From positions 1,798,001 through 1,862,000 of the forward strand of contig NZ_AP018549.1 of the NCBI RefSeq assembly GCF_003584685.1: a stretch of 64,000 nucleotides of DNA. The letters run 5' to 3'. A program made the position numbers and the translations under genes. How positions within the stretch are numbered: the first letter of the stretch is position 1; every line of letters begins with the position of its first letter. The notes under the pieces were generated by a model, which was not told where the DNA came from, made no database searches, and saw only the letters and a list, made by a program, of their open reading frames with translations. Positions 26,500 through 38,594 of the stretch are shown piece after piece. The DNA comes from Lactobacillus paragasseri. GTDB lineage: Bacteria > Bacillota > Bacilli > Lactobacillales > Lactobacillaceae.

Positions 26500-27880
26500 C
26501 AACACCATCCTTTCTATGACGAATCAGATATACAATTGTAGCTATAATTAATACCGCTGCTCCAACTAGTACAGAAATCCGAGTTTCTGGATTAATAAGC
26601 ATAAATACTACAATAACAATTAACATTAAAAATGCGAAATAATTAGAAATAGGATATAGCGGCAACTTAAACGGATGATCAACTAGCAAATCTTGATTAT
26701 TATGTCTAAATTTTAGTTCTGCAAGTAAAATTACAAACCATGGAATCATGCCTGGTAACACTGAGGACGAGAACACGATTACAAATAAATCCTGCGTAGA
26801 TTTATTAATCGTAGCAGCAATCATATTTACAACAAATCCAATCAATATTCCCCCGGAAATACCTAAAATTGCATGATTAGGAACAATACGCTTGGATATA
26901 TGACCAAATGTCTTAGGCGCATCCCCATCATGAGCTAATTTAAAGAGCATACGACTAGATGAATAAATTCCAGAATTTGCACCTGATAATGCGGCCGTCA
27001 AAACCACAAAATTAATGATACTTGCTGCTGCTGTAATTCCTACTTTGGCAAACGTAGTTACAAAAGGTGATCCAATACTGCTTAATTCATTCCATGGATA
27101 AATGGTAACAATGACAAAAATTGCTCCAACATAAAAAATTAGAATTCTCCATAAAACGGATTTGACGCTTTTTATGATTGCTTCTTGTGGATTAGCAACT
27201 TCACCAGCAGAAATTCCAAGTAATTCTATTCCTTCGTAAGAGCCAACGATAATTGACATTGAAAAGAAAAAGCCTTTTACGCCACCAGTAAAGAAACCAC
27301 CATGTGACCATAAATTGCTAAAACCAGTTGGTTTTCCTCCATTACCTACACCAAAGAAAATCACAATGAAGCCCAAGATGATCATCAAAATAATAGTTAC
27401 AACTTTGATCATAGCAAACCAAAATTCAAGAGAAGCATATGCTTTTGCACTTGCTAAATTTGCTAAAACTAGAAATAAAATGATAATTATTCCCGACCAA
27501 AAGACATTAACCTTGGGCCACCAAAATTTTAAATATTCAGTTGCCGCTACCACTTCAGACATTCCAACAACAATATATTCAAATACATTAGCCCACTCTG
27601 CTAGATAGCCAGCTAATGGATGCACATACTCAGTTGCATAATCAGCAAATGACCCAGTACCTGGATTTACATATAGCATTTCTCCTAAGGCACGCATTAC
27701 AATGTATAAAATTAAGCCGACAAACATATACGCTAATAAAACGGATGGTCCCGTCCATTTTATTGTAGAGGTAGATCCCATAAATAATCCGACCCCAATT
27801 GCACCGCCCAAAGATATCATTTCCATTTGACCAGCAGTCATAGAACGCTTTAACTTCGGAATTGACTTTTTATTTCCCAT
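26489..27880 (-). CDS. AAT-type amino-acid permease, first tandem copy
   Basis: 463 residues with the same architecture and signatures as its neighbour at 25117-26499, including GLFMGSTSTIKWTGPSVLLAY and GSYEGIELLGISAGEVANP. Differences concentrate near the C-terminus and in loops (for example IVGSYEG against IAGSYEG), suggesting an old tandem duplication with both copies kept functional. A hairpin followed by eight T lies between its promoter and its ribosome binding site, so expression may be attenuated. Confidence 0.86.
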   Translation of the reverse strand: MGNKKSIPKLKRSMTAGQMEMISLGGAIGVGLFMGSTSTIKWTGPSVLLAYMFVGLILYIVMRALGEMLYVNPGTGSFADYATEYVHPLAGYLAEWANVFEYIVVGMSEVVAATEYLKFWWPKVNVFWSGIIIILFLVLANLASAKAYASLEFWFAMIKVVTIILMIILGFIVIFFGVGNGGKPTGFSNLWSHGGFFTGGVKGFFFSMSIIVGSYEGIELLGISAGEVANPQEAIIKSVKSVLWRILIFYVGAIFVIVTIYPWNELSSIGSPFVTTFAKVGITAAASIINFVVLTAALSGANSGIYSSSRMLFKLAHDGDAPKTFGHISKRIVPNHAILGISGGILIGFVVNMIAATINKSTQDLFVIVFSSSVLPGMIPWFVILLAELKFRHNNQDLLVDHPFKLPLYPISNYFAFLMLIVIVVFMLINPETRISVLVGAAVLIIATIVYLIRHRKDGVDGK

Positions 27881-27903
27881 TACTTAATGCCACTCCTATA
27901 AAA

Positions 27904-27933
27904 AAAACTAGCAGTCACTCGAGAGCTAGTTTT
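27904..27933 (-). terminator. Leader terminator / possible attenuator before the tandem permeases
   Basis: On the minus strand stem AAAACTAGC / GCTAGTTTT with a 12-nt loop runs straight into eight T, only 24 nt before the permease ATG. A promoter-like TTGGAA-17-TAAAAT lies about 50 nt upstream (27959-27987), so the hairpin would be inside the 5' leader. Confidence 0.6.
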
Positions 27934-28006
27934 AAATATCAACAAATTGATTAATGTCATTTTAATACAGGTAAGCAGCAATTCCAAGAACTTTTTGACA
28001 AAAAAT

Positions 28007-28036
28007 AAGGAACTCAGTCCTAAAACCAAGTTCCTT
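28007..28036 (-). terminator. Terminator after the man operon
   Basis: Stem AAGGAACT / AGTTCCTT with a 14-nt loop followed on the minus strand by ATTTTTTG, directly after the DUF956 gene. Confidence 0.7.
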
Positions 28037-28037
28037 T

Positions 28038-28400
28038 TTAATTTCGTGTAAAATTACGTTTGATCTTTTGCCAAATTGTAAGAGCTCTTCTCATATTGTT
28101 TGCTGGAACATGCTTTCGAATAGCACGCAAAGTTGGCTTTACATGTCTTGCAGCAAAGATAAAACTACCATTTTTTTTAGTGCAAATCTTAAATCGTGGA
28201 ATATATTTTCCACCAAAATATACATCTGCTACTACAACAGTTACTTCGTTCCAAGGAATCTGAACATAATCATTAGGATTGTTATCACTATAGAATTCGA
28301 ATCCCTTGTCACCAACAAGAATTTTTCCATATGTAGGAATTCCTCTAAACCAAGTCGCAGTATCAACATATTCTGATTTTGTATTTAGTGATTGAACCAT
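28038..28400 (-). CDS. manO: DUF956 protein of the mannose PTS operon
   Basis: 120 residues matching the DUF956 family, which is almost always found after mannose-class EIIAB-EIIC-EIID genes. Recognisable stretches are WFRGIPTYGKILVGDKGFEF and the basic C-terminus. It is soluble with no membrane segment, and a role in regulating the operon has been proposed. A hairpin at 28428-28446 separates it from manN and may reduce its expression relative to the transporter. Confidence 0.85.
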   Translation of the reverse strand: MVQSLNTKSEYVDTATWFRGIPTYGKILVGDKGFEFYSDNNPNDYVQIPWNEVTVVVADVYFGGKYIPRFKICTKKNGSFIFAARHVKPTLRAIRKHVPANNMRRALTIWQKIKRNFTRN

Positions 28401-28427
28401 ATAAAAACCTTTTCATATATAAGAAAA

Positions 28428-28446
28428 ACGGTCTAGAGCAGACCGT
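28428..28446 (-). terminator. Intercistronic hairpin between manN and manO
   Basis: Stem ACGGTCT / AGACCGT with a 5-nt loop, followed on the minus strand by TTTTTCTT. Acts as a partial terminator or RNA stabiliser after manN. Confidence 0.6.
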
Positions 28447-28462
28447 CTTTTACTTATTATTG

Positions 28463-29392
28463 TTATAGTAAGCCAATTACGTGACCTAAAATACCAACAA
28501 CGAAGATACCAATAATAATAACAATTGGTGAAACTTTCTTCTTTAGTAACCACATACATAAGAAAGTTAATAGCAATGCAGCAAGACCAGGAATTAAACT
28601 ATCTAAGTTTTGTTGCAAAGTTGTTTCCTTAATTTTATCTAAGGCCATACCATTACCTAAATTATATTCAGATAATGCTTTGTGAATACCTTCTGCTCCC
28701 TTTGGAAGAGCGTTCCAATCGATGTAAGCACCCTTTTGAAGTGGAACACTTGAAACAACTGGCTTAAAGTTAATCGTTACCCAACGTTCAATTAAGGCAC
28801 CGATAACAAACATACCCATCATTGAGGCACCACGAGTGATCTTTTGTAATAAACCACCTGAAGCATCTTCAGTAATCTTAGTACCAGCTTTGTAACCCAT
28901 TTCTTGAGTGTACCATAAGAATGCCATACGAATTACATTCCATAATACAAAGAATAAGATAGGACCTAAGATGTTTCCGCTCAAAGCAAGTGAAGCACCT
29001 AATGATCCAATAATAGGACGAACTGTGTACCAGAATACAGGATCACCAACACCAGCTAAAGGACCCATCATACCAACTTTAACACCTTGAATGGCGGTGT
29101 TATCAACATCAGCACCATTAGCCTTATCCTCTTCTAGAGCAAGAGTAACACCAATAATAGGTGATGCTAAGTAAGGGTGTGTGTTAAAGAATTCCAAGTG
29201 TCTCTTTAATGCAAGAGATAAATCCTTCTTTTCTGGATACAATTTTCTTAAGGCTGGGATTAAACTGTATGCCCAACCACCGTTTTGCATTCTTTCATAG
29301 TTCCATGAACCTTGAAGGAAAGTAGAACGCCACCAAACCTTAATACGATCTGATTTACTTAAAGTTAATTTCTTTTTTGCAGTTTCAGTCAT
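28463..29392 (-). CDS. manN: Mannose-class PTS EIID component
   Basis: 309 residues, typical EIID: the N-terminal WWRSTFLQGSWNYERMQNGGWAYSLIPAL and GPLAGVGDPVFWYTVRPIIG segments are family hallmarks, with membrane helices in the last third. Together with EIIC it forms the membrane channel for glucose, mannose and related hexoses and is a receptor for several class IIa bacteriocins. Third gene of the operon, 28 nt after manM. Confidence 0.95.
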   Translation of the reverse strand: MTETAKKKLTLSKSDRIKVWWRSTFLQGSWNYERMQNGGWAYSLIPALRKLYPEKKDLSLALKRHLEFFNTHPYLASPIIGVTLALEEDKANGADVDNTAIQGVKVGMMGPLAGVGDPVFWYTVRPIIGSLGASLALSGNILGPILFFVLWNVIRMAFLWYTQEMGYKAGTKITEDASGGLLQKITRGASMMGMFVIGALIERWVTINFKPVVSSVPLQKGAYIDWNALPKGAEGIHKALSEYNLGNGMALDKIKETTLQQNLDSLIPGLAALLLTFLCMWLLKKKVSPIVIIIGIFVVGILGHVIGLL

Positions 29393-29420
29393 TTATAATT
29401 AGCCTCCTCTCGCTCAAATT

Positions 29421-30224
29421 TTAATAGTCATCCAGGATGTCGCCCAATGGGTCGCCTGAACCAGAATTAGAGTTATTATTGTTTCCACCCTTAGAACCTT
29501 CAAGAGCAAGGTACATAATAGCAAGTGAAATACCAATACCACCAAGAGCGATCAAAGTTAATTCCTTAACAGCTGCTAAACAGAAACCAATAATGAAGAA
29601 TGGCCATACTTCACGGCTAGCCATCATATTAATAACCATTGCGTAACCTACGGCAACAACCATACCACCACCAATGGTCATACCTTCGTTCAACCATGCA
29701 GGCATTGCGTTTAAGCCAGCCCGAACAACGGAAGCAGGAATGGCAAGTAATAAAGCTGCTGGAATAGCAATTCTTAAACCTTGTAAAGCAACAGCAATCA
29801 TTTGCCAACGATCAATAGCTTTCCAGTTAGCTTCTTCTGCTTTTCTATCCATAATATGAACAATAGCAACTGAAATAGTACGAACTAACATAGTTAAGAA
29901 TAATCCAGCAACAGCCAATGGAATAGCAATACCAATAGCAGTACCAATACCCTTTTGTCCTTGTCCACCTTGTACCAAAATAATAGTTGAAGCAACAGAT
30001 GCTAAAGCAGCATCAGGCGCAACAGCAGCACCAATATTAGCCCAACCTAAAGCAATCATTTGTAGTGAACCGCCAAGAATAATACCTATAGTTAAGTTAC
30101 CAGTAACTAAACCAATTAAAGTACATGCCACTAGAGGTTGATGGAATTGGAATTCGTCAAGAATCCCTCCCATACCTGCAAAGAAGGCAACGATCACTAC
30201 CAGAATCATCTGAATAGCATTCAT
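29421..30224 (-). CDS. manM: Mannose-class PTS EIIC component
   Basis: 267 residues, typical EIIC with eight or so membrane segments: MNAIQMILVVIVAFFAGMGG start, LGGSLQMIALGWANIGAAVAPDAALASV, and a Gly/Asn-rich C-terminal tail (KGGNNNNSNSGSGD). Transports hexoses with ManN while ManL phosphorylates them. The ribosome binding site is AGGGGG, 21 nt after manL. Confidence 0.95.
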   Translation of the reverse strand: MNAIQMILVVIVAFFAGMGGILDEFQFHQPLVACTLIGLVTGNLTIGIILGGSLQMIALGWANIGAAVAPDAALASVASTIILVQGGQGQKGIGTAIGIAIPLAVAGLFLTMLVRTISVAIVHIMDRKAEEANWKAIDRWQMIAVALQGLRIAIPAALLLAIPASVVRAGLNAMPAWLNEGMTIGGGMVVAVGYAMVINMMASREVWPFFIIGFCLAAVKELTLIALGGIGISLAIMYLALEGSKGGNNNNSNSGSGDPLGDILDDY

Positions 30225-30245
30225 TTATAAAAATCCCCCTATAAT

Positions 30246-31244
30246 TTATTTCTTTTCATCAACTAATTTTTGAGCTTTTTCCAAAAGTTCATCCATATTT
30301 TGCTTACCATCAGAAGGAACTTTACGGACATCAAACTTAACGCCCAAATCTTTTAATTTTTTATATGTATCAATATCTTTTTGATCCATTGCCAAAACAG
30401 TATTGACATTAACTTTACCATCGCTATAAGCCATGGAACCGATATTCAATTCTTTGATATCCATTCCACCTTCAATAGCTTTAAGCGCGTCTTCTGGATT
30501 TTCAAATAAAATTAATGCTTTAGTATTTCCAAACCGTGGATCTTTTACTACTTTAAGCATTTTATCGATTGGAACAACGTTTGCAGGTACACCAGCTGGA
30601 GCGGCTTCCTTAATCATTGTCTTACGAATTTTATCCTTAGCAACATTATCTGAAACAACAATAATCCGATTTGGATTCATTGCTTTAGTCCAACCAGTTG
30701 CAACTTGACCATGAAGAAGACGTGAATCGATTCTAGCTAAAACATATTTAATGTGGCCATCACCGATAACAGTGCCTTCTGGAATTGCACCTTGTGGCTG
30801 TGCGTCAGAACTAGAAGCTGATTTAGCAGTAGTCTCTTTAGGCATAAGAGATTCAGGTTGCGTCTTAATTCCATCACGACCTGGCTTAACAATGGCTTTG
30901 GCAATATCATGGGCATTATCACTTCCCATTCTTTGACCTAAAGCTTCAATAACCATTGGTAAGTTCATACCAGAAACAATAGCCCAAGTATCTTCATGTT
31001 CTTTAACAAGATTGTTTGCTTGGTTAAATGGCGTACCTCCCCATAAATCGATCAAAAACAAGACTTGGTCTTGATCATCAAAAGAAGCAACCGCCTTTTC
31101 CATCTTAGCTCTAATATCATCAGGACCTTCATCCGGCTTCAAAATCACATGAGCAAGATTTTCTTGCTTACCGAAAATCATCTCAGCAGATTGAAAAATT
31201 CCATCAGCAAAGCCACCGTGACTAGCTAGGACAATTCCTACCAT
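30246..31244 (-). CDS. manL: Mannose-class PTS EIIAB component
   Basis: 332 residues: EIIA domain (1-125, phosphohistidine H9 in LASHGG, DLWGGTPFNQ), a Ser/Ala-rich linker, and EIIB (about 165-332, phosphohistidine H178 in RLLHGQVATGW). Passes phosphate from HPr to hexoses entering through ManMN. First gene of manLMN-manO; a cre box covers the predicted transcription start. Confidence 0.95.
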   Translation of the reverse strand: MVGIVLASHGGFADGIFQSAEMIFGKQENLAHVILKPDEGPDDIRAKMEKAVASFDDQDQVLFLIDLWGGTPFNQANNLVKEHEDTWAIVSGMNLPMVIEALGQRMGSDNAHDIAKAIVKPGRDGIKTQPESLMPKETTAKSASSSDAQPQGAIPEGTVIGDGHIKYVLARIDSRLLHGQVATGWTKAMNPNRIIVVSDNVAKDKIRKTMIKEAAPAGVPANVVPIDKMLKVVKDPRFGNTKALILFENPEDALKAIEGGMDIKELNIGSMAYSDGKVNVNTVLAMDQKDIDTYKKLKDLGVKFDVRKVPSDGKQNMDELLEKAQKLVDEKK

Positions 31245-31297
31245 TTGATTTCCCCCTTAATCAAAATATCTTCACGAATACTTTATAGCGGAATAAA

Positions 31298-31323
31298 TGT
31301 ATACGTTTACTTTTAATATCATA
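31298..31323 (-). promoter_or_regulatory. man operon promoter and overlapping cre site
   Basis: On the minus strand an extended -10 (TGG-TATGAT, hexamer 31323-31318) precedes a cre-like box whose plus-strand form is TGTATACGTTTACT (31298-31311). The box falls on the predicted start point, fitting repression by CcpA. No sigma-54 -24/-12 element was seen. Confidence 0.6.
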
Positions 31324-31396
31324 CCATTTTTTTGCTGAAAATGCTTGCATAATAGCAAAAAAATTCAAAAAATAATATCTATACAGAATAAAAAAA

Positions 31397-31426
31397 GAGA
31401 GAATGAAAATATTTTCGTTCTCTCTC
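31397..31426 (-). terminator. rrn operon terminator
   Basis: A long stem (AGAGAGAATGAAAAT / ATTTTCGTTCTCTCT) followed on the minus strand by TTTTTTT, 22 nt after tRNA-Asn. Confidence 0.9.
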
Positions 31427-31447
31427 TTTCATTTCTTCATTTACTTA

Positions 31448-31520
31448 CTCCGGCTGTCAGACTCGAACTGACGACAACCTGATTAACAGTCAGGTGCTCT
31501 ACCAACTGAGCTAAGCCGGA
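31448..31520 (-). tRNA. tRNA-Asn (GUU)
   Basis: A 73-nt cloverleaf read on the minus strand: acceptor TCCGGCT / AGCCGGA, D arm GCTCAGTTGGTAGAGC, anticodon arm CCTGACTGTTAATCAGG with anticodon GTT, and T-arm GTTCGAGTC. Last gene of the rrn operon, 13 nt after 5S. No CCA is encoded. Confidence 0.96.
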
Positions 31521-31533
31521 ATATTAAAAAAGA

Positions 31534-31650
31534 GCACGGCGACTGCCTACCCTCGCAGGCAGTTTCCCACCAACTACTCTCGGCGTTAAGAAGCTTAACT
31601 TCTGTGTTCGGCATGGGAACAGGTGTATCCTTCTTGCCATCGCCACCGTA
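31534..31650 (-). rRNA. rrf: 5S ribosomal RNA
   Basis: A typical ~117-nt 5S: terminal helix formed by GTACGGTGGCG and its partner CGCCGTGC, and the conserved CCCATGCCGAACACAGAAGT segment. Lies between 23S and tRNA-Asn. Ends are estimated from helix I. Confidence 0.95.
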
Positions 31651-31669
31651 CTCTTTCTGAGCTTTTACA

Positions 31670-31688
31670 CTCAAAACTGAATATAATC
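31670..31688 (-). other. 23S processing stem, 3' arm
   Basis: CTCAAAACTGAATATAATC (plus strand) is complementary in the transcript to GATTATATTCAGTTTTCA at 34693-34710 upstream of 23S. The two arms form the long helix normally cut by RNase III. Confidence 0.7.
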
Positions 31689-31712
31689 TTCCGCTCTAAA
31701 CCTTTGAGCTTT

Positions 31713-34616
<2,904 letters not shown>

Positions 34617-34741
34617 TATTTCAAGTTGAGTTTCTCTCTCTTCTCGGTCGCTCTTCAATCTGTTTTTTCGATTGTCTCGGTTTTTTGCTTTAGATTATAT
34701 TCAGTTTTCAATGTACTAACCCTTGAGACACAAGGTCTCAA

Positions 34742-34814
34742 TGGAGGCTAACGGGATCGAACCGATGACCTCCTGCGTGCAAAGCAGGCGCTCTCCCATC
34801 TGAGCTAAGCCCCC
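34742..34814 (-). tRNA. tRNA-Ala (UGC)
   Basis: 73 nt on the minus strand: GGGGGCTTAGCTCAGATGGG start, anticodon arm CCTGCTTTGCACGCAGG with anticodon TGC, GTTCGATCC T-arm. In the 16S-23S spacer. Confidence 0.95.
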
Positions 34815-34847
34815 ATCATTGCCTTTTATCAAAGCTTTCACTTTGAA

Positions 34848-34921
<74 letters not shown>

Positions 34922-35056
34922 GATTGTGCTTGGCTTGTTATTCAAGTTGTTTGAGGTAATACCCTCAAAACTAAACAAAGTTTCTCAGTGTGCTTCCGCT
35001 TGGCTTTCTCGATGACTTCTCTTTAGTGCTCTCGCACTCTCCATCATCTTTCGCCT

Positions 35057-36636
<1,580 letters not shown>

Positions 36637-36743
36637 CTTCTTGAAAATGAGCTTTTTATCGTTTAGCTCTAAAACTTTCTTTGAGTTATCTCAAATTTAT
36701 TGCTTGCGAATTGACTTCGCTTTTGTTTGGGATTTTTATATCC

Positions 36744-36778
36744 CGCACACTTTCAGCGAAACTTTGTTCAGTTTTCAA
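36744..36778 (-). other. 16S processing stem, 5' arm, with boxA-like sequence
   Basis: The leader segment TTGAAAACTGAACAAAGTTT... up to GTGTGC is complementary to 34965-35000 downstream of 16S (GCACAC...AAACTTTGTTTAGTTTTGAG), giving the 16S processing helix. TTGAAAACTGAA also recurs before 23S. Confidence 0.65.
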
Positions 36779-36809
36779 GGTACTACCGTTGCCGTGTGAC
36801 AACTTTTAT

Positions 36810-36838
36810 ATTATATCATGCCTCTTGAGTTTTGACAA
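36810..36838 (-). promoter_or_regulatory. rrn promoter P2
   Basis: On the minus strand TTGTCA (36838-36833), 17-nt spacer, consensus TATAAT (36815-36810), about 175 nt before 16S. Confidence 0.8.
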
Positions 36839-36881
36839 GTCTTTTTTCTCTTTCTCATCTCTCTCAAATGACAGCTTTATA

Positions 36882-36910
36882 ATATTATCATCTTTCTGCT
36901 CTCTTGACAA
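36882..36910 (-). promoter_or_regulatory. rrn promoter P1
   Basis: On the minus strand TTGTCA (36910-36905), 17-nt spacer, TAATAT (36887-36882). The tandem arrangement with P2 72 nt downstream is usual for rRNA operons. The rest of 36637-37062 holds only rRNA leader and the permease terminator. Confidence 0.65.
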
Positions 36911-37035
36911 GCTTCTCGTTTTGCCTCCTCGCTCTGCTTCTTGCTTGCCTCAAACAGCATGTATTACTTTACAGACTTTTCTCCTTTTCGTCAACCCCTT
37001 TTTTCTAAAAATTAGCAATATTTTTTTAGAGTGCT

Positions 37036-37064
37036 AAAAAAGGTCTCATTTTGTGAGACCTTTT
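37036..37064 (-). terminator. Terminator of the permease gene
   Basis: Stem AAAAGGTCTCA / TGAGACCTTTT with a 5-nt loop and a T-rich minus-strand tail, overlapping the stop codon at 37063. Confidence 0.85.
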
Positions 37065-38463
37065 ATTGTTTTTGTAATTTAGAATGTCTTACACCATACG
37101 TTACATATACAACTATTCCAGCTATTAACCAAATTCCTACCATAATTTTTGTCATTTTTGGCAGCATCCAGATGAAATATACGCTCAGCAATCCAGATAT
37201 TATTGGTAAAACCGGATAAAATGGCATTTTGAATCCATTATTTACAATATTTTTTCTATGACGAAGCGGAATAATTCCAAAAGATATTAAAGCAAAAGCA
37301 ATTAAAGTGCCAGCATTTATTAAAGACGCTAATTCCATCAATGGGACTAACCCAGCAAAAATAGCTGCTACTATAGTAGAAACGATTACAGCATGATCAG
37401 GAATCATCTTTTTAGCATGTACACTCCCCATTGAGTCAGGTAATAATCCATCTCTTCCTAAAGCATAGAGTAATCTTGATCCACCTAGTAGCATTGTAAT
37501 CATTGCCGTAAAAATTCCTACCAACGCCCCAACTGTGATTAACTTATTCCAAGCAGTTAATCCGACAACTTTTAGTGCATATGCCGCTGGATCGTCAACA
37601 TTTAATCGCTTATAGTTGACCATCCCAGTCAAAACTAAAGAAAAACTAACATAAAGTAATACTGCAATAATTACTGTTCCCATAATTCCTTTAACTACAT
37701 TTTTAGCAGGATCTTTAGTTTCAGCACTATTAGCTGCTAAAGCGTCAAAGCCAATGAAAGCAAAGAATACTGTCGCTGCTGCTGTAGAAATTCCACCCAT
37801 TCCTAATGGCGGAGTTTGAAATTTCTTAGGATAAAAAGGAACATAATTTTCTGCCTTAATATAGAAAAGTCCAATCACAATAAACAAAATGATAATAGCA
37901 ACCTTAATAATTACTGCTATGTTTTCTACCCGTTTCGATAAATTAGCGCCTTGATATAAAATTAGAGCTACAATCAAGACAATCAAGACTGCAGAAAGAT
38001 TAATTACTCCGCCCTCCATTGGTCCCGCTTCAAGAGCCTTAGGCAAATGAATACCAATTGGCGCCAAAATATTATTATTAAAATAAGAAGCAAAACCTGT
38101 TGCTTCGGCAGAAACAGCCAAGAAATATTCTAATAGTAGTCCCCATCCGATTATCCAACCCACAATTTCTCCGTAAATCACTGAGCCAAAAGAATAAGCA
38201 GATCCAGCCACTGGCATAGCAGAGGAGAACTCAGCATATGCCATTCCAACCATACCAGAAACAATTGCCGCTAGCAAAAACGAAATCGCAACAGCAGGTC
38301 CAGCATGTTGAGCAGCTTCATGACCAGGTAAAATAAAAATGCCTGTTCCAATAACTGCCCCAATTCCCAGTGCAACTAAATCACGTGCATTTAAATGTCT
38401 AGTTAAGCGAGAATCCGCTTTTAAAAAAGTATTTACTGGAACTTTCTTAAAGAAATTTTTCAT
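37063..38463 (-). CDS. APC-family amino-acid permease (CAT type)
   Basis: 466 residues with GIGAVIGTGIFILPG in helix 1 and MPVAGSAYSFGSVIYGE as in the paralogue at 17698-19086, and 12 or more membrane helices. A longer frame extends to 38583, but AAGGAG lies 9 nt before the ATG at 38463 and the upstream residues are not hydrophobic, so that ATG is the start. Single gene between the rrn promoters and clpL. Amino-acid substrate unknown. Confidence 0.87.
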   Translation of the reverse strand: MKNFFKKVPVNTFLKADSRLTRHLNARDLVALGIGAVIGTGIFILPGHEAAQHAGPAVAISFLLAAIVSGMVGMAYAEFSSAMPVAGSAYSFGSVIYGEIVGWIIGWGLLLEYFLAVSAEATGFASYFNNNILAPIGIHLPKALEAGPMEGGVINLSAVLIVLIVALILYQGANLSKRVENIAVIIKVAIIILFIVIGLFYIKAENYVPFYPKKFQTPPLGMGGISTAAATVFFAFIGFDALAANSAETKDPAKNVVKGIMGTVIIAVLLYVSFSLVLTGMVNYKRLNVDDPAAYALKVVGLTAWNKLITVGALVGIFTAMITMLLGGSRLLYALGRDGLLPDSMGSVHAKKMIPDHAVIVSTIVAAIFAGLVPLMELASLINAGTLIAFALISFGIIPLRHRKNIVNNGFKMPFYPVLPIISGLLSVYFIWMLPKMTKIMVGIWLIAGIVVYVTYGVRHSKLQKQ

Positions 38464-38542
38464 TCCAATTCTCCTTAATTTATTTTTAATTATTATACCT
38501 GATTTTGTCGGGAATTCTACCCTATAATTAAAATTAATTAAA

Positions 38543-38576
38543 AAAAGAGACGGTGAATTAATCCACCGTCTCTTTT
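38543..38576 (-). terminator. Terminator of clpL
   Basis: Stem AAAAGAGACGGTG / CACCGTCTCTTTT with an 8-nt loop, followed on the minus strand by seven T. Confidence 0.88.
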
Positions 38577-38594
38577 CAAGCAAAATAGTATTAA

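Noticed and set aside
27878..27960. A 26-codon leader peptide frame ending in TAATG at the tandem permease start
   Set aside because: Its ATG overlaps the likely -10 box and has no ribosome binding site, so it would not be transcribed and translated from that promoter.
31245..31390. A sigma-54 (-24/-12) promoter for the man operon
   Set aside because: No TGGCAC-N5-TTGCA-like element was found; an extended -10 with a cre box explains the region better.
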